A DNA stretch of 7,866 bases from an uncultured Rhodanobacteraceae bacterium (GCA_937873105.1 CALMWD010000437.1:1-7866), one strand, 5' to 3'; counted from the first letter of the stretch, positions 1-5,904 are shown. Made by a program: numbers and translations. The notes: a model not told the origin generated them from the sequence alone.

Positions 1-777
1 AACTTCGTCCGAGAAGGAAAACAGGTCGAGTTCCTTGCCCAGCTTGCGGTGGTCGCGGCGCTTGGCCTCTTCCAGCCGGTTCAGGTAGGCTTCCAGTTCT
101 TTCTTGTCGGCAAAAGCGGTACCGTAAATGCGCTGGAGCATCTCGTTCCTGGAGTCGCCGCGCCAGTAGGCGCCCGCGACCTTCATCAGCTTGAACGCAC
201 GCAGCTTGGCCGTGTTCGGCACGTGCGGGCCGCGGCACAGGTCGATGAACTCGCCCTGGGCATACAGGGACAAGTCCTCGTTGGCCGGGATGCTCTCGAT
301 GATTTCGGCCTTGTAGTGCTCGTTCTTGCCCTTGAAGAACGCGACCGCCTCGTCGCGGCTCATCACGGAGCGCACGACCGGCAGGCCTTCGGCGACGATC
401 TTCGCCATCTCGGCCTCGATCCGGGCCAGGTCGTCGGGCGTGAACGGGGTCTTGCGCGCGAAGTCGTAATAGAAGCCGTTCTCGACCACCGGGCCGATCG
501 TCACCTGGGTGTCCGGGAACAGGCGTTGCGTGGCCTGGGCGAGCAGGTGCGCGGTGGAATGGCGCAGGACGTCGAGCGCATCCGGATGCTTGTCGGTGAC
601 GATTTCGAGCGCGGCATCGGCGGCGAGCGGGAAACTCAGGTCGACGAGCTTGCCGTCGACCTTGCCGGCCAGCGCGGCCTTGGCCAGGCCGGCGCCGATG
701 CTGGCGGCGACTTCGGCGATCGTCGTGTTCGCGGCGTATTCGCGTTTCGCGCCGTCGGGCAGCGTGATCGTGATCAT
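1..777 (-). CDS. thrS: Threonyl-tRNA synthetase, N-terminal part (cut by left edge)
   Basis: Class II aminoacyl-tRNA synthetase that charges tRNA-Thr in the cytoplasm and hydrolyses mischarged Ser-tRNA-Thr. The minus-strand frame is open for 259 codons from ATG at 777-775 to the window edge. Residues 1 to about 62 are a TGS domain (starts MITITLPDG). The editing domain follows, with HSTAH giving His73 and His77, and CRGPH giving Cys181 and His185; these match the HxxxH/CxxxH editing-site motif and lie within one residue of the E. coli positions. The SAYWRG-type segment appears here as GAYWRGD. The catalytic core and anticodon-binding domain lie outside the window. The start is fixed by GAGGA at 785-789, seven bases before ATG, and by the family-typical N-terminus. 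Upstream sits a Thr-codon leader and terminator (separate entries), pointing to attenuation control by threonyl-tRNA supply. Confidence 0.97.
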   Translation of the reverse strand, partial: MITITLPDGAKREYAANTTIAEVAASIGAGLAKAALAGKVDGKLVDLSFPLAADAALEIVTDKHPDALDVLRHSTAHLLAQATQRLFPDTQVTIGPVVENGFYYDFARKTPFTPDDLARIEAEMAKIVAEGLPVVRSVMSRDEAVAFFKGKNEHYKAEIIESIPANEDLSLYAQGEFIDLCRGPHVPNTAKLRAFKLMKVAGAYWRGDSRNEMLQRIYGTAFADKKELEAYLNRLEEAKRRDHRKLGKELDLFSFSDEV

Positions 778-797
778 GGGGAGTTCCTCGGGACAAC

Positions 798-822
798 AAA
801 AAGGGCGCAGAACGCGCCCTTT
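798..822 (-). terminator. Intrinsic terminator/attenuator hairpin in the thrS leader
   Basis: On the minus strand AAAGGGCGC, a 5-nt loop GTTCT, and GCGCCCTTT form a perfect 9-bp stem (814-822 with 800-808). TTGTTG follows directly, so the transcript has a five-U run followed by GUUG. It lies about 20 nt ahead of the thrS start codon and just before its Shine-Dalgarno, where a terminator must act as an attenuator of thrS rather than as an end of an upstream gene. A competing antiterminator can form with 835-843. Confidence 0.85.
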
Positions 823-843
823 GCATGACGGAGCCATTCTGCG
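806..843 (-). promoter_or_regulatory. Candidate antiterminator stem competing with the thrS terminator
   Basis: In the minus-strand transcript CGCAGAAUG (843-835) can pair with CGUUCUGCG (814-806) over 9 bp with one G-U pair. The second segment contains the terminator loop plus the apical bases of both its arms, so this pairing and the terminator exclude each other. The first segment begins 8 nt after the stop codon of the leader reading frame. A ribosome waiting at the Thr codons would leave it free, while one at the stop codon would reach into it by my estimate. Seen: complementarity and spacing. Inferred: that it acts as the antiterminator. Confidence 0.65.
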
Positions 844-878
844 GATTGCGCTAGATGAAGGTTCCGGTTCGCGTCATG
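824..878 (-). repeat. 7-bp inverted repeat linking leader start codon to the attenuator flank
   Basis: On the minus strand CATGACG (878-872, covering the leader-peptide ATG) is exactly complementary to CGTCATG (830-824), one base before the terminator stem. In a transcript without a ribosome this helix would hide the leader start codon and stack next to the terminator. It would topologically hinder the 806-814/835-843 antiterminator. It could be the default-off state of the switch. A 7-bp match can occur by chance in GC-rich DNA. Confidence 0.4.
851..877 (-). CDS. Putative thrS leader peptide, MTRTGTFI (8 aa, 3 Thr)
   Basis: ATG at 877-875 opens an 8-codon frame, M-T-R-T-G-T-F-I, ending at TAG 853-851. 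Codons 2, 4 and 6 are threonine (ACG, ACC, ACC), a strong enrichment for so short a frame placed upstream of the gene for threonyl-tRNA synthetase. The stop lies 28 nt before the terminator stem. Its role would be cis-acting: a shortage of Thr-tRNA stalls the ribosome and favours the antiterminator, so thrS is transcribed. The Shine-Dalgarno is poor (only a distant AGAGAG about 27 nt upstream), which is the main weakness. The frame stays open upstream and encodes T-N-T-I-T just before the ATG, but no ATG, GTG or TTG precedes it. Its start region CATGACG can also pair with CGTCATG at 830-824. Confidence 0.6.
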   Translation of the reverse strand: MTRTGTFI

Positions 879-928
879 GTGATCGTGTTCGTTCGAACTA
901 CGTCTCTCTGGGATTGCCGTCGTTGCGG

Positions 929-948
929 AAAACTCGCTGCCGCGAGTT
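929..948 (-). terminator. Short, weak terminator-like hairpin after tRNA-Val
   Basis: On the minus strand AACTCGC, loop GGCA, GCGAGTT form a 7-bp stem (942-948 with 931-937), followed by TT and then CC. The stem uses the last A of the encoded CCA of tRNA-Val. The U tract is only four long, counting the stem bases, so read-through toward thrS is plausible. It could also act as a 3' processing signal for the tRNA precursor. Confidence 0.5.
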
Positions 949-1022
949 GGTGGGCGCAACAGGGATCGAACCTGTGACCCCTACCATGTCAAGGTAGTGC
1001 TCTACCGCTGAGCTATGCGCCC
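948..1022 (-). tRNA. tRNA-Val (anticodon GAC), CCA encoded
   Basis: The minus strand folds as a full cloverleaf. The 7-bp acceptor stem is GGGCGCA with TGCGCCC. The D arm is GCTC-AGCGGTA-GAGC. The anticodon stem CTACC/GGTAG encloses loop TTGACAT with anticodon GAC, which reads GUC and GUU valine codons. The 5-nt variable region is GGGTC. The T arm is ACAGG-TTCGATC-CCTGT. The discriminator is A (951) and CCA is encoded at 950-948. A good -10 box lies upstream at 1041-1036. The gene reads toward thrS. Confidence 0.95.
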
Positions 1023-1035
1023 GCAAGGGCTGCGA

Positions 1036-1064
1036 ACTATACCCACACATGTTGCGAGGCACAA
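1036..1064 (-). promoter_or_regulatory. Sigma70-type promoter for tRNA-Val
   Basis: On the minus strand TTGTGC (1064-1059) is followed by a 17-bp spacer and TATAGT (1041-1036), which matches TATAAT at 5 of 6 positions. The -35 match is only 3 of 6. The tRNA 5' end is 13 bp downstream of the -10 box, so transcription would start a few bases before it, with a GC-rich discriminator as is usual for stable-RNA promoters. No second convincing promoter is visible between this tRNA and thrS, so it may also drive thrS. Confidence 0.65.
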
Positions 1065-1130
1065 GCGGCTAGCCCAGGCGCAGGCAAATCGGCCACGCTG
1101 GCGCGGCGCCCACACCCGAGGTCCCGAGCA

Positions 1131-1760
1131 ATGTCGATCTACGCACTCAAGCCGGCGTTCCAGAACCTGCTGCGGCCGCTCGTACGCCGGCTGTTCGGCT
1201 TGGGCGTCACCGCGAACCAGGTCACCACGGCCGCCGCTCTGGTCTCGGTCGCGCTCGGCGCCCTGTTGTGGTGGCAAGGTGCCGGTGACCGCCGGCTATT
1301 CCTGCTGCTGCCGTTGTGGATGTTCCTGCGCATGGCGCTGAACGCGATCGACGGCATGCTGGCGCGCGAGTTCGGGCAGAAGTCGCGGCTCGGGGCGATG
1401 CTCAACGAACTCGGCGACGTCGTCTCCGATGCCGCACTGTACGCCCCGTTCGCGCTGGTCGCGCCTTTCCCGCCGGCCTGGGTCGGGCTCGTCATCGTGC
1501 TCGCGACGATCAGCGAATTCGCCGGGGCACTCGGGCCCACGATCGGTGCCCAGCGCCGTTACGACGGCCCGATGGGCAAGAGCGATCGCGCGGCGGTGTT
1601 CGGCGCGCTCGCATTGTGGATCGGCGCCGGCGGCGCCCTGCCTGCGGCAGGCGAGTGGCTGTTTCCGCTACTCGCCGCCGCAATCGCGTGGACGATCGTA
1701 CGCCGTGTCCGCAATGCCCTGGATTCATCGTTACAACAGGGGCGCATTCACGACGAGTAG
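1131..1760 (+). CDS. CDP-alcohol phosphatidyltransferase family membrane protein (YnbA-like)
   Basis: Predicted 209-aa inner-membrane enzyme. Its family moves a phosphatidyl group from a CDP-lipid to an alcohol acceptor with release of CMP. Several hydrophobic helices (about 31-49, 55-70, 98-130, 155-190) and the CAPT signature are present in modified form. The canonical pattern is DxxDGxxAR...GxxxDxxxD. Here it reads N71-A-I-D74-G-M-L-A-R79, then G88-A-M-L-N92-E-L-G-D96, so the first and third Asp are Asn. The C-terminal half keeps a GxxGKSDRA stretch near residue 147. From memory E. coli YnbA has a very similar N-terminus and the same Asn residues. ATG 1131 is preceded by GAGGT at 1118-1122, eight bases away. 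It is the first gene of the operon and the next gene starts 8 bp after its stop. I cannot tell the acceptor alcohol. Confidence 0.9.
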   Translation: MSIYALKPAFQNLLRPLVRRLFGLGVTANQVTTAAALVSVALGALLWWQGAGDRRLFLLLPLWMFLRMALNAIDGMLAREFGQKSRLGAMLNELGDVVSDAALYAPFALVAPFPPAWVGLVIVLATISEFAGALGPTIGAQRRYDGPMGKSDRAAVFGALALWIGAGGALPAAGEWLFPLLAAAIAWTIVRRVRNALDSSLQQGRIHDE

Positions 1761-1768
1761 CCTCAGGC

Positions 1769-3520
1769 ATGTCCAGACCCCAGGAAATCCGCGAGTTCAG
1801 CAGCCACGACGGCACCCGCCTTCACTATCGCCATTGGCCGACGACCTCCACGCCGCGCGGCGCGATCGTGCTGATGCATCGCGGCCACGAACATTCCGGC
1901 CGCATGGCGCATCTGGTCGAGGAGATCGACCTCCCCGACATGGCGGTGTTCGCTTACGACGCGCGCGGCCACGGCCATTCGCCGGGAGAACGCGGCGACG
2001 GCAAGAGCATCGGCACCCTGGTCGGCGACCTCGAACATTTCGTACGCCACCTCGCCACGGCGCATGGCATCGAGCGCAGCGACATCGTCGTGGTCGCCCA
2101 GAGCGTGGGCGCGGTGATTGCCGCAACCTGGGCCCATGACTTCGCCCCGAAGCTGCGCGGACTGGTGCTGGCCTCGCCCGCGTTCAAGGTGAAACTCTAC
2201 GTGCCGTTCGCGCGCAGCGGACTCGCCCTGATGCGGCGACTGCGCGGCAATTTCTTCGTGACCAGCTACGTCAAGGCGAAGTTCCTGACCCACGATCCGG
2301 CGCGGATCGCGAGCTACGAATCCGATCCGCTGATCACGCGCCCGATCTCGGTCGATGTGCTGCTCGGACTGTACGCCGCCGCGGAACGCGTGGTTGCCGA
2401 CGCCGCCGCGATCACGACGCCGGTGCAACTGCTGATCTCGGGCAGCGACTGGGTCGTGCAGCATCGGCCGCAGCACGACTTCTACGCGCGCCTCGGCAGC
2501 AGCCGCAAGGAGAAGATCGTGTTCGACGGCTTCTTCCACGACACGCTCGGCGAACGCGACCGTGCGCCGGCGGTGGCGGCGGCACGACGCTTCATCGCCG
2601 GCCTGTTCGACGATCCGGCGCCAGCCGTCGACTTGCGCAATGCCGATCGGCAGGGCTTCACCGCCGAGGAATCGGCGGTGCTGGCGAAGCCGCTGCCCTG
2701 GTACACGCCGCGCGGCTTGTATTGGGCGTTCACGCGGGCATCGCTGAAGCTCGGCGGACTGCTGTCGCGCGGCATTGCCCTCGGCCACCGGACCGGCTTC
2801 GACTCCGGCAGCACGCTCGACTACGTCTATCGCAACGAGGCCCGCGGCTTGCCGCTGCTCGGCACCCTGGTCGATCGCATCTACCTCGAATCGATCGGCT
2901 GGCGCGGCATCCGCCAGCGCAAGCGGCATGTCGAAGCACTGCTGCGGGAAGCGATGGCCCAGGTACGTGCTCGCCGCTTGCCGGTGCGGCTGATGGACAT
3001 CGCCGCCGGCCATGGCCGCTACGTGCTCGACGCCGTGCTGGCGAGCGAAACGCGACCGGATTCGATCCTGTTGCGCGACTACAGCGAGATCAACGTGCGC
3101 GACGGTCGCGCGCTGATCGATCGCCGCGGCCTCGGCGCGATCGCGCGTTTCGACCAGGCGGACGCGTTCGACCGCGAGGACCTCGCCCGGGTCAAGCCGC
3201 AGCCGACCGTGGTCGTCGTCTCCGGCCTGTATGAACTGTTCGGCGACAACGGCATGGTGTCGCGCTCCCTGGCCGGCATTGCCGATGCGATGCCCGAGGG
3301 CGGTTGCCTGGTCTACACCGGGCAACCCTGGCATCCGCAGCTCGAACTGATCGCGCGTGCGCTGACCAGCCATCGCCAGGGCCAGGCCTGGGTGATGCGC
3401 CGCCGCACCCAGGCCGAGATGGATCAGCTGGTCGAGGCCGCCGGTTTCCGCAAGATCGGGCAGTGCATCGACGAATGGGGCATCTTCACGGTGTCGCTGG
3501 CGGTGCGGGCGGCGCGATGA
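1769..3520 (+). CDS. Alpha/beta hydrolase fused to a methyltransferase-like domain (YnbC-like)
   Basis: A 583-aa two-domain protein, close to the length I recall for E. coli YnbC. Residues about 1-290 resemble monoacylglycerol-lipase/Hydrolase_4 enzymes. They have an oxyanion-region HRGHEHSGR, nucleophile elbow A-Q-S112-V-G (first Gly of GxSxG replaced by Ala), acid D227 in SGSDWVV and H257 in FFHDT, so the triad looks complete. Residues about 310-583 resemble the methyltransferase-like domain found C-terminal to such hydrolases (Methyltransf_20 type). It has a SAM-binding motif I, LMD410-IAAGHGR with G414 and G416, and a later LVEAAGF segment typical of class I methyltransferases. No signal peptide or clear membrane helix is seen. 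ATG 1769 follows the upstream stop by 8 bp, but the Shine-Dalgarno is poor. The stop overlaps the next start (ATGA). The likely substrate is a lipid ester, by context only. Confidence 0.9.
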   Translation: MSRPQEIREFSSHDGTRLHYRHWPTTSTPRGAIVLMHRGHEHSGRMAHLVEEIDLPDMAVFAYDARGHGHSPGERGDGKSIGTLVGDLEHFVRHLATAHGIERSDIVVVAQSVGAVIAATWAHDFAPKLRGLVLASPAFKVKLYVPFARSGLALMRRLRGNFFVTSYVKAKFLTHDPARIASYESDPLITRPISVDVLLGLYAAAERVVADAAAITTPVQLLISGSDWVVQHRPQHDFYARLGSSRKEKIVFDGFFHDTLGERDRAPAVAAARRFIAGLFDDPAPAVDLRNADRQGFTAEESAVLAKPLPWYTPRGLYWAFTRASLKLGGLLSRGIALGHRTGFDSGSTLDYVYRNEARGLPLLGTLVDRIYLESIGWRGIRQRKRHVEALLREAMAQVRARRLPVRLMDIAAGHGRYVLDAVLASETRPDSILLRDYSEINVRDGRALIDRRGLGAIARFDQADAFDREDLARVKPQPTVVVVSGLYELFGDNGMVSRSLAGIADAMPEGGCLVYTGQPWHPQLELIARALTSHRQGQAWVMRRRTQAEMDQLVEAAGFRKIGQCIDEWGIFTVSLAVRAAR

Positions 3521-4830
3521 ACCATCCACGCCCGTGGCGAGCCGCGCTCGCGTGGCTCGCCTTCCTCGGTCCGTTCTTCTACCTGAGTTACGGCGTCGCG
3601 AACTGGCTCGCGGCGCGGCGCGACGACGTCGGCGCGATCGTGTTCGACTGGGAACGGTCCACCCCGTTCCTGGCGTGGACGATCGTCCCGTACTGGACGA
3701 TCAACGCGTTCTACGCGGCGTCCTTGTTCCTGTGCCGCGACCGCGGCGAACTCGGCCGCCATGCGCGGCGCCTGCTGACCGCACAGGTGATCGCGGTGGC
3801 CTGCTTCCTGCTGTTTCCGCTGACGATCACCTTCGAGCGCCCGGAAACGAATGGATTGCCGGGCATGATGTTCGCCGCGTTGACCCGCTTCGACCAGCCC
3901 TACAACCAGGCGCCGTCGCTGCACATCGCGCTGCTGGTCATCCTGTGGGACCTGTACCGCCGCATCCTGCCCAAGGCGTGGTTGCCGGTGCTGCATGCGT
4001 GGTCGCTGTTGATCGGCGTGTCGGTGCTGACCACCTACCAGCATCATTTCATCGACATCCCGACCGGCGCCCTGCTCGGCTGGTGCTGCGTCTGGCTGTG
4101 GCCGCTGCGTGGCGCGACGCCGATCGCCGCGGCGCAGCTCACCGCCGATCCGCGCCGCCGCCTGCTCGCGCTGCGCTACGCGCTGGCCGCGACCGTCGTG
4201 TTCCTCCTGGCCCTTGGTCTCGGCGGTGCCGCCTTGTGGCTGGCCTGGGGCGCGGTCTCCCTGCTGTTCGTCGCCGCGAACTACGCCTGGCTCGGCACGC
4301 ACGGATTCCAGAAATCCGCACGCGGCCGCATGAGCCTCGCGGCGCGCTGGCTGTATGCGCCGTATCTGCTCGGCGCGTGGCTCAACGCGCGGCTGTGGAC
4401 GCGCGGACTGCCGGAAGCCGGCGAGGTCGCCGACGGCGTCTGGATCGGACGCCACCCGCGAGGCTCCGAGCTCGCTGCGCTCGGCATCGACCGGGTCGTC
4501 GATCTCGCTGCGGAGCTGCCGGCCGCTGCCGACGTGCAGGCGACCACGGTCGCGATGCTCGACCTGGTGCGGCCATCGCTGACCGAGCTGCGCGACGCCG
4601 CCGCGGCGATCGAGCGGCATCGCGCCGCCGGCGGGCGCGTGCTGGTGCACTGCGCACTCGGCCTTTCGCGCAGCGCCGCCGCGGTCGCGGCATGGTTGCT
4701 GCAAAGCGGCCGTGCGCGCACCATCGACGATGCGCTCGAACTGGTCCGGCGTGCGCGCCCGAACATCGTCCTCAACGAAGACCATCGCCACACCCTGGTC
4801 GCCCTGCAGCAGGAGGCACTCGGCAGATGA
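3517..4830 (+). CDS. PAP2-like membrane domain fused to dual-specificity phosphatase (YnbD-like)
   Basis: A 437-aa predicted inner-membrane phosphatase, about the size of E. coli YnbD. The N-terminal 270 residues hold about seven hydrophobic segments with PAP2/phosphatidic-acid-phosphatase motifs: FERP, A-P-S-L-H136 (PSxH form), and H176-H-F-I-D180 (HxxxD). A basic linker is followed by a dual-specificity phosphatase domain from about residue 300 to the end. Its P-loop is H-C379-A-L-G-L-S-R385-S, matching HCx5RS, with Cys379 as expected nucleophile. So two unrelated phosphatase chemistries are joined in one chain. The natural substrate may be a lipid phosphate or phosphatidyl-alcohol phosphate made by the CDP-alcohol transferase of the same operon; PTPMT1-type enzymes with the same P-loop act on phosphatidylglycerophosphate. 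The ATG overlaps the upstream stop and the stop overlaps the next ATG (both ATGA), implying translational coupling. Confidence 0.9.
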   Translation: MNHPRPWRAALAWLAFLGPFFYLSYGVANWLAARRDDVGAIVFDWERSTPFLAWTIVPYWTINAFYAASLFLCRDRGELGRHARRLLTAQVIAVACFLLFPLTITFERPETNGLPGMMFAALTRFDQPYNQAPSLHIALLVILWDLYRRILPKAWLPVLHAWSLLIGVSVLTTYQHHFIDIPTGALLGWCCVWLWPLRGATPIAAAQLTADPRRRLLALRYALAATVVFLLALGLGGAALWLAWGAVSLLFVAANYAWLGTHGFQKSARGRMSLAARWLYAPYLLGAWLNARLWTRGLPEAGEVADGVWIGRHPRGSELAALGIDRVVDLAAELPAAADVQATTVAMLDLVRPSLTELRDAAAAIERHRAAGGRVLVHCALGLSRSAAAVAAWLLQSGRARTIDDALELVRRARPNIVLNEDHRHTLVALQQEALGR

Positions 4831-5255
4831 GCACGCTCGACGGCGGACAACGCGCCCTGTGCGCGACCACGGCCAGCTGGCTGGAGGCCTCGCGCATGCT
4901 CGCCTTCCCCGCGCTGGCCAGCGCCGTGCTGGCGGCCCTTCATCTGGCCCATGGCGGCGCATTGTGGACGGTCGCGGCGCTCGTATGGCTGCTCGTGCTC
5001 GCCGAACGCTACCTGGCGCTGCGCCTCGTCTTCGACGCACGCGTGTTCGACGCGCTGGCACAAGGACACATCGAAACCCTGGCGGACTTCGATCGTTCGC
5101 TGCGCCCACTCGGCCTTGGCCGCCAGGTCCGCGGCGAACGCGGGCTCGAGGCCCGCGTCTCCGGCGCGGCCCGGCTGTGGCGCATGCATGTCGCGGTCAT
5201 CCTCCTTCAGCTGGCACTGGCGTTGCCGTTGCTGCTGGCGGAATTGCACCGTTGA
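4827..5255 (+). CDS. Hypothetical 142-aa membrane protein within the lipid operon
   Basis: I do not recognise a family. The protein has two adjacent hydrophobic segments at about residues 23-40 and 45-60, an amphipathic, charged middle (about 61-118, rich in Arg and Leu), and a C-terminal hydrophobic helix at about 120-138, so probably three membrane spans. No catalytic motif is visible. The start is well supported: AGGAGG at 4811-4816 sits ten bases before ATG 4827, and the ATG overlaps the stop of the phosphatase gene. The following acyltransferase begins 16 bp after its stop. Its position between enzyme genes suggests a small subunit, scaffold or lipid-handling partner of the pathway, which is inference only. 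Codon use looks like that of its neighbours, with no sign of recent transfer. Confidence 0.85.
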   Translation: MSTLDGGQRALCATTASWLEASRMLAFPALASAVLAALHLAHGGALWTVAALVWLLVLAERYLALRLVFDARVFDALAQGHIETLADFDRSLRPLGLGRQVRGERGLEARVSGAARLWRMHVAVILLQLALALPLLLAELHR

Positions 5256-5271
5256 GGCGAGGATCGCGGAC

Positions 5272-5904
5272 ATGATCGAACGCCTCGTGGCCTGGATGAT
5301 CCTGAGTTTCGCGCGCCTGCTCACCGGCGTGCAGGCGTTCTGGATCGGCTGCCGGCCGTCGGCCGAGCAGCGCATCTACTTCAGCAACCACGCCAGCCAT
5401 GGCGATTTCGTGCTGATCTGGGCGACCCTGCCGTCGACCCTGCGGCGGCTGGTGCGCCCGATCGCCGGCGCCGACTACTGGAACCGGGGCGCGCTGCGCC
5501 GCTTCATCGCTGGCCGCGTGTTTCGCGCGGTGCTGATCGACCGCACCCGCCGCGAAGGCGCGCCCGATCCGGTGCAGCAAATGCTCGATGCACTCGCCCA
5601 CGGCGATTCGCTGATTATGTTCCCGGAAGGCACGCGCAACACCACCGACGAGATCCTGTTGCCGCTCAAGAGCGGACTGTTCCACCTCGCTTGCGGCCAC
5701 CCGCGCGCGACGCTGATCCCGGTGTGGATCAACAATCTCAACCGGGTCATGCCGAAGGGCGAATTGCTGCCGGTGCCGCTGATCTGCACCGTCAGGTATG
5801 GTGCACCGCTGGAGCGCATCGAAGGCGAGGCCAAGCAGGATTTCCTCGATCGCGCCCGCGCCGCGATGCTGGCCCTGCGCCCCGCCGATGGAGGGCAGGC
5901 ATGA
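5272..5904 (+). CDS. PlsC-type lysophospholipid/1-acylglycerol-3-phosphate acyltransferase
   Basis: A 210-aa membrane-associated acyltransferase that would transfer an acyl chain from acyl-CoA or acyl-ACP to a lysophosphatidic acid-like acceptor. PlsC-family blocks are visible in order: block I N-H40-A-S-H-G-D45 (the catalytic Hx4D pair), an R-rich region around residues 84-95, block III FPE119GTRN, which binds the acceptor phosphate, and block IV LIPVWINN. An N-terminal hydrophobic stretch (about 5-25) probably anchors it. The length is a little short of typical PlsC (about 245 aa), as in compact paralogs. The start follows AGGA at 5260-5263. Its stop overlaps the ATG of the cytidylyltransferase gene (ATGA), so phosphatidate made here could pass straight to the next enzyme. 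No equivalent sits in the E. coli ynbABCD cluster as I remember it. Confidence 0.92.
   Translation: MIERLVAWMILSFARLLTGVQAFWIGCRPSAEQRIYFSNHASHGDFVLIWATLPSTLRRLVRPIAGADYWNRGALRRFIAGRVFRAVLIDRTRREGAPDPVQQMLDALAHGDSLIMFPEGTRNTTDEILLPLKSGLFHLACGHPRATLIPVWINNLNRVMPKGELLPVPLICTVRYGAPLERIEGEAKQDFLDRARAAMLALRPADGGQA

Noticed and set aside
49..828. 259-codon plus-strand frame opposite thrS
   Set aside because: The minus strand encodes a clear ThrRS with editing-site motifs; the plus frame is a low-complexity shadow from GC-rich codons.
891..898. 8-bp palindrome GTTCGAAC as an operator
   Set aside because: Single copy, short, and not positioned against a recognisable promoter; could be chance.
778..950. 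T-box riboswitch or E. coli-type ThrRS operator in the thrS leader
   Set aside because: No T-box consensus or specifier stem-loop is visible, and no tRNA-like anticodon hairpin before the Shine-Dalgarno; a leader peptide with terminator explains the region better.
774..959. 61-codon minus-strand frame rich in His/Asn ([11 protein letters not shown])
   Set aside because: It overlaps the thrS start, terminator and leader in another frame. The His run is an out-of-frame reading of the Thr-codon region, and a histidine leader has no sense upstream of thrS.
509..997. 162-codon plus-strand frame ending in GATGIEPVTPTMSR
   Set aside because: It lies antisense to thrS and its C-terminus is the reverse complement of the tRNA-Val T and anticodon arms, a well-known kind of spurious protein call over tRNA genes.
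1023..1130. Promoter for the six-gene operon
   Set aside because: I searched the 108 bp between tRNA-Val and the first gene on the plus strand. TTGCGA at 1052-1057 is a passable -35, but no -10 lies at a suitable distance, so no promoter is called.
1316..1768. Upstream extension of the hydrolase-methyltransferase frame
   Set aside because: The extension overlaps the CDP-alcohol transferase out of frame and is Arg-rich junk; homologous sequence begins at about ATG 1769 and the resulting length matches YnbC.
3304..3516. Upstream extension of the PAP2-phosphatase frame
   Set aside because: It overlaps the methyltransferase domain out of frame; the ATGA overlap at 3517 and the normal membrane-protein N-terminus support the later start.
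1763..3529. 588-codon minus-strand frame, and similar long minus-strand frames at 3424-5109, 5475-6824 and 6718-7764
   Set aside because: Each is antisense to a plus-strand gene with intact catalytic motifs; composition is Arg/Gln/Ala-rich with no recognisable domain, as expected for shadow frames in GC-rich DNA.
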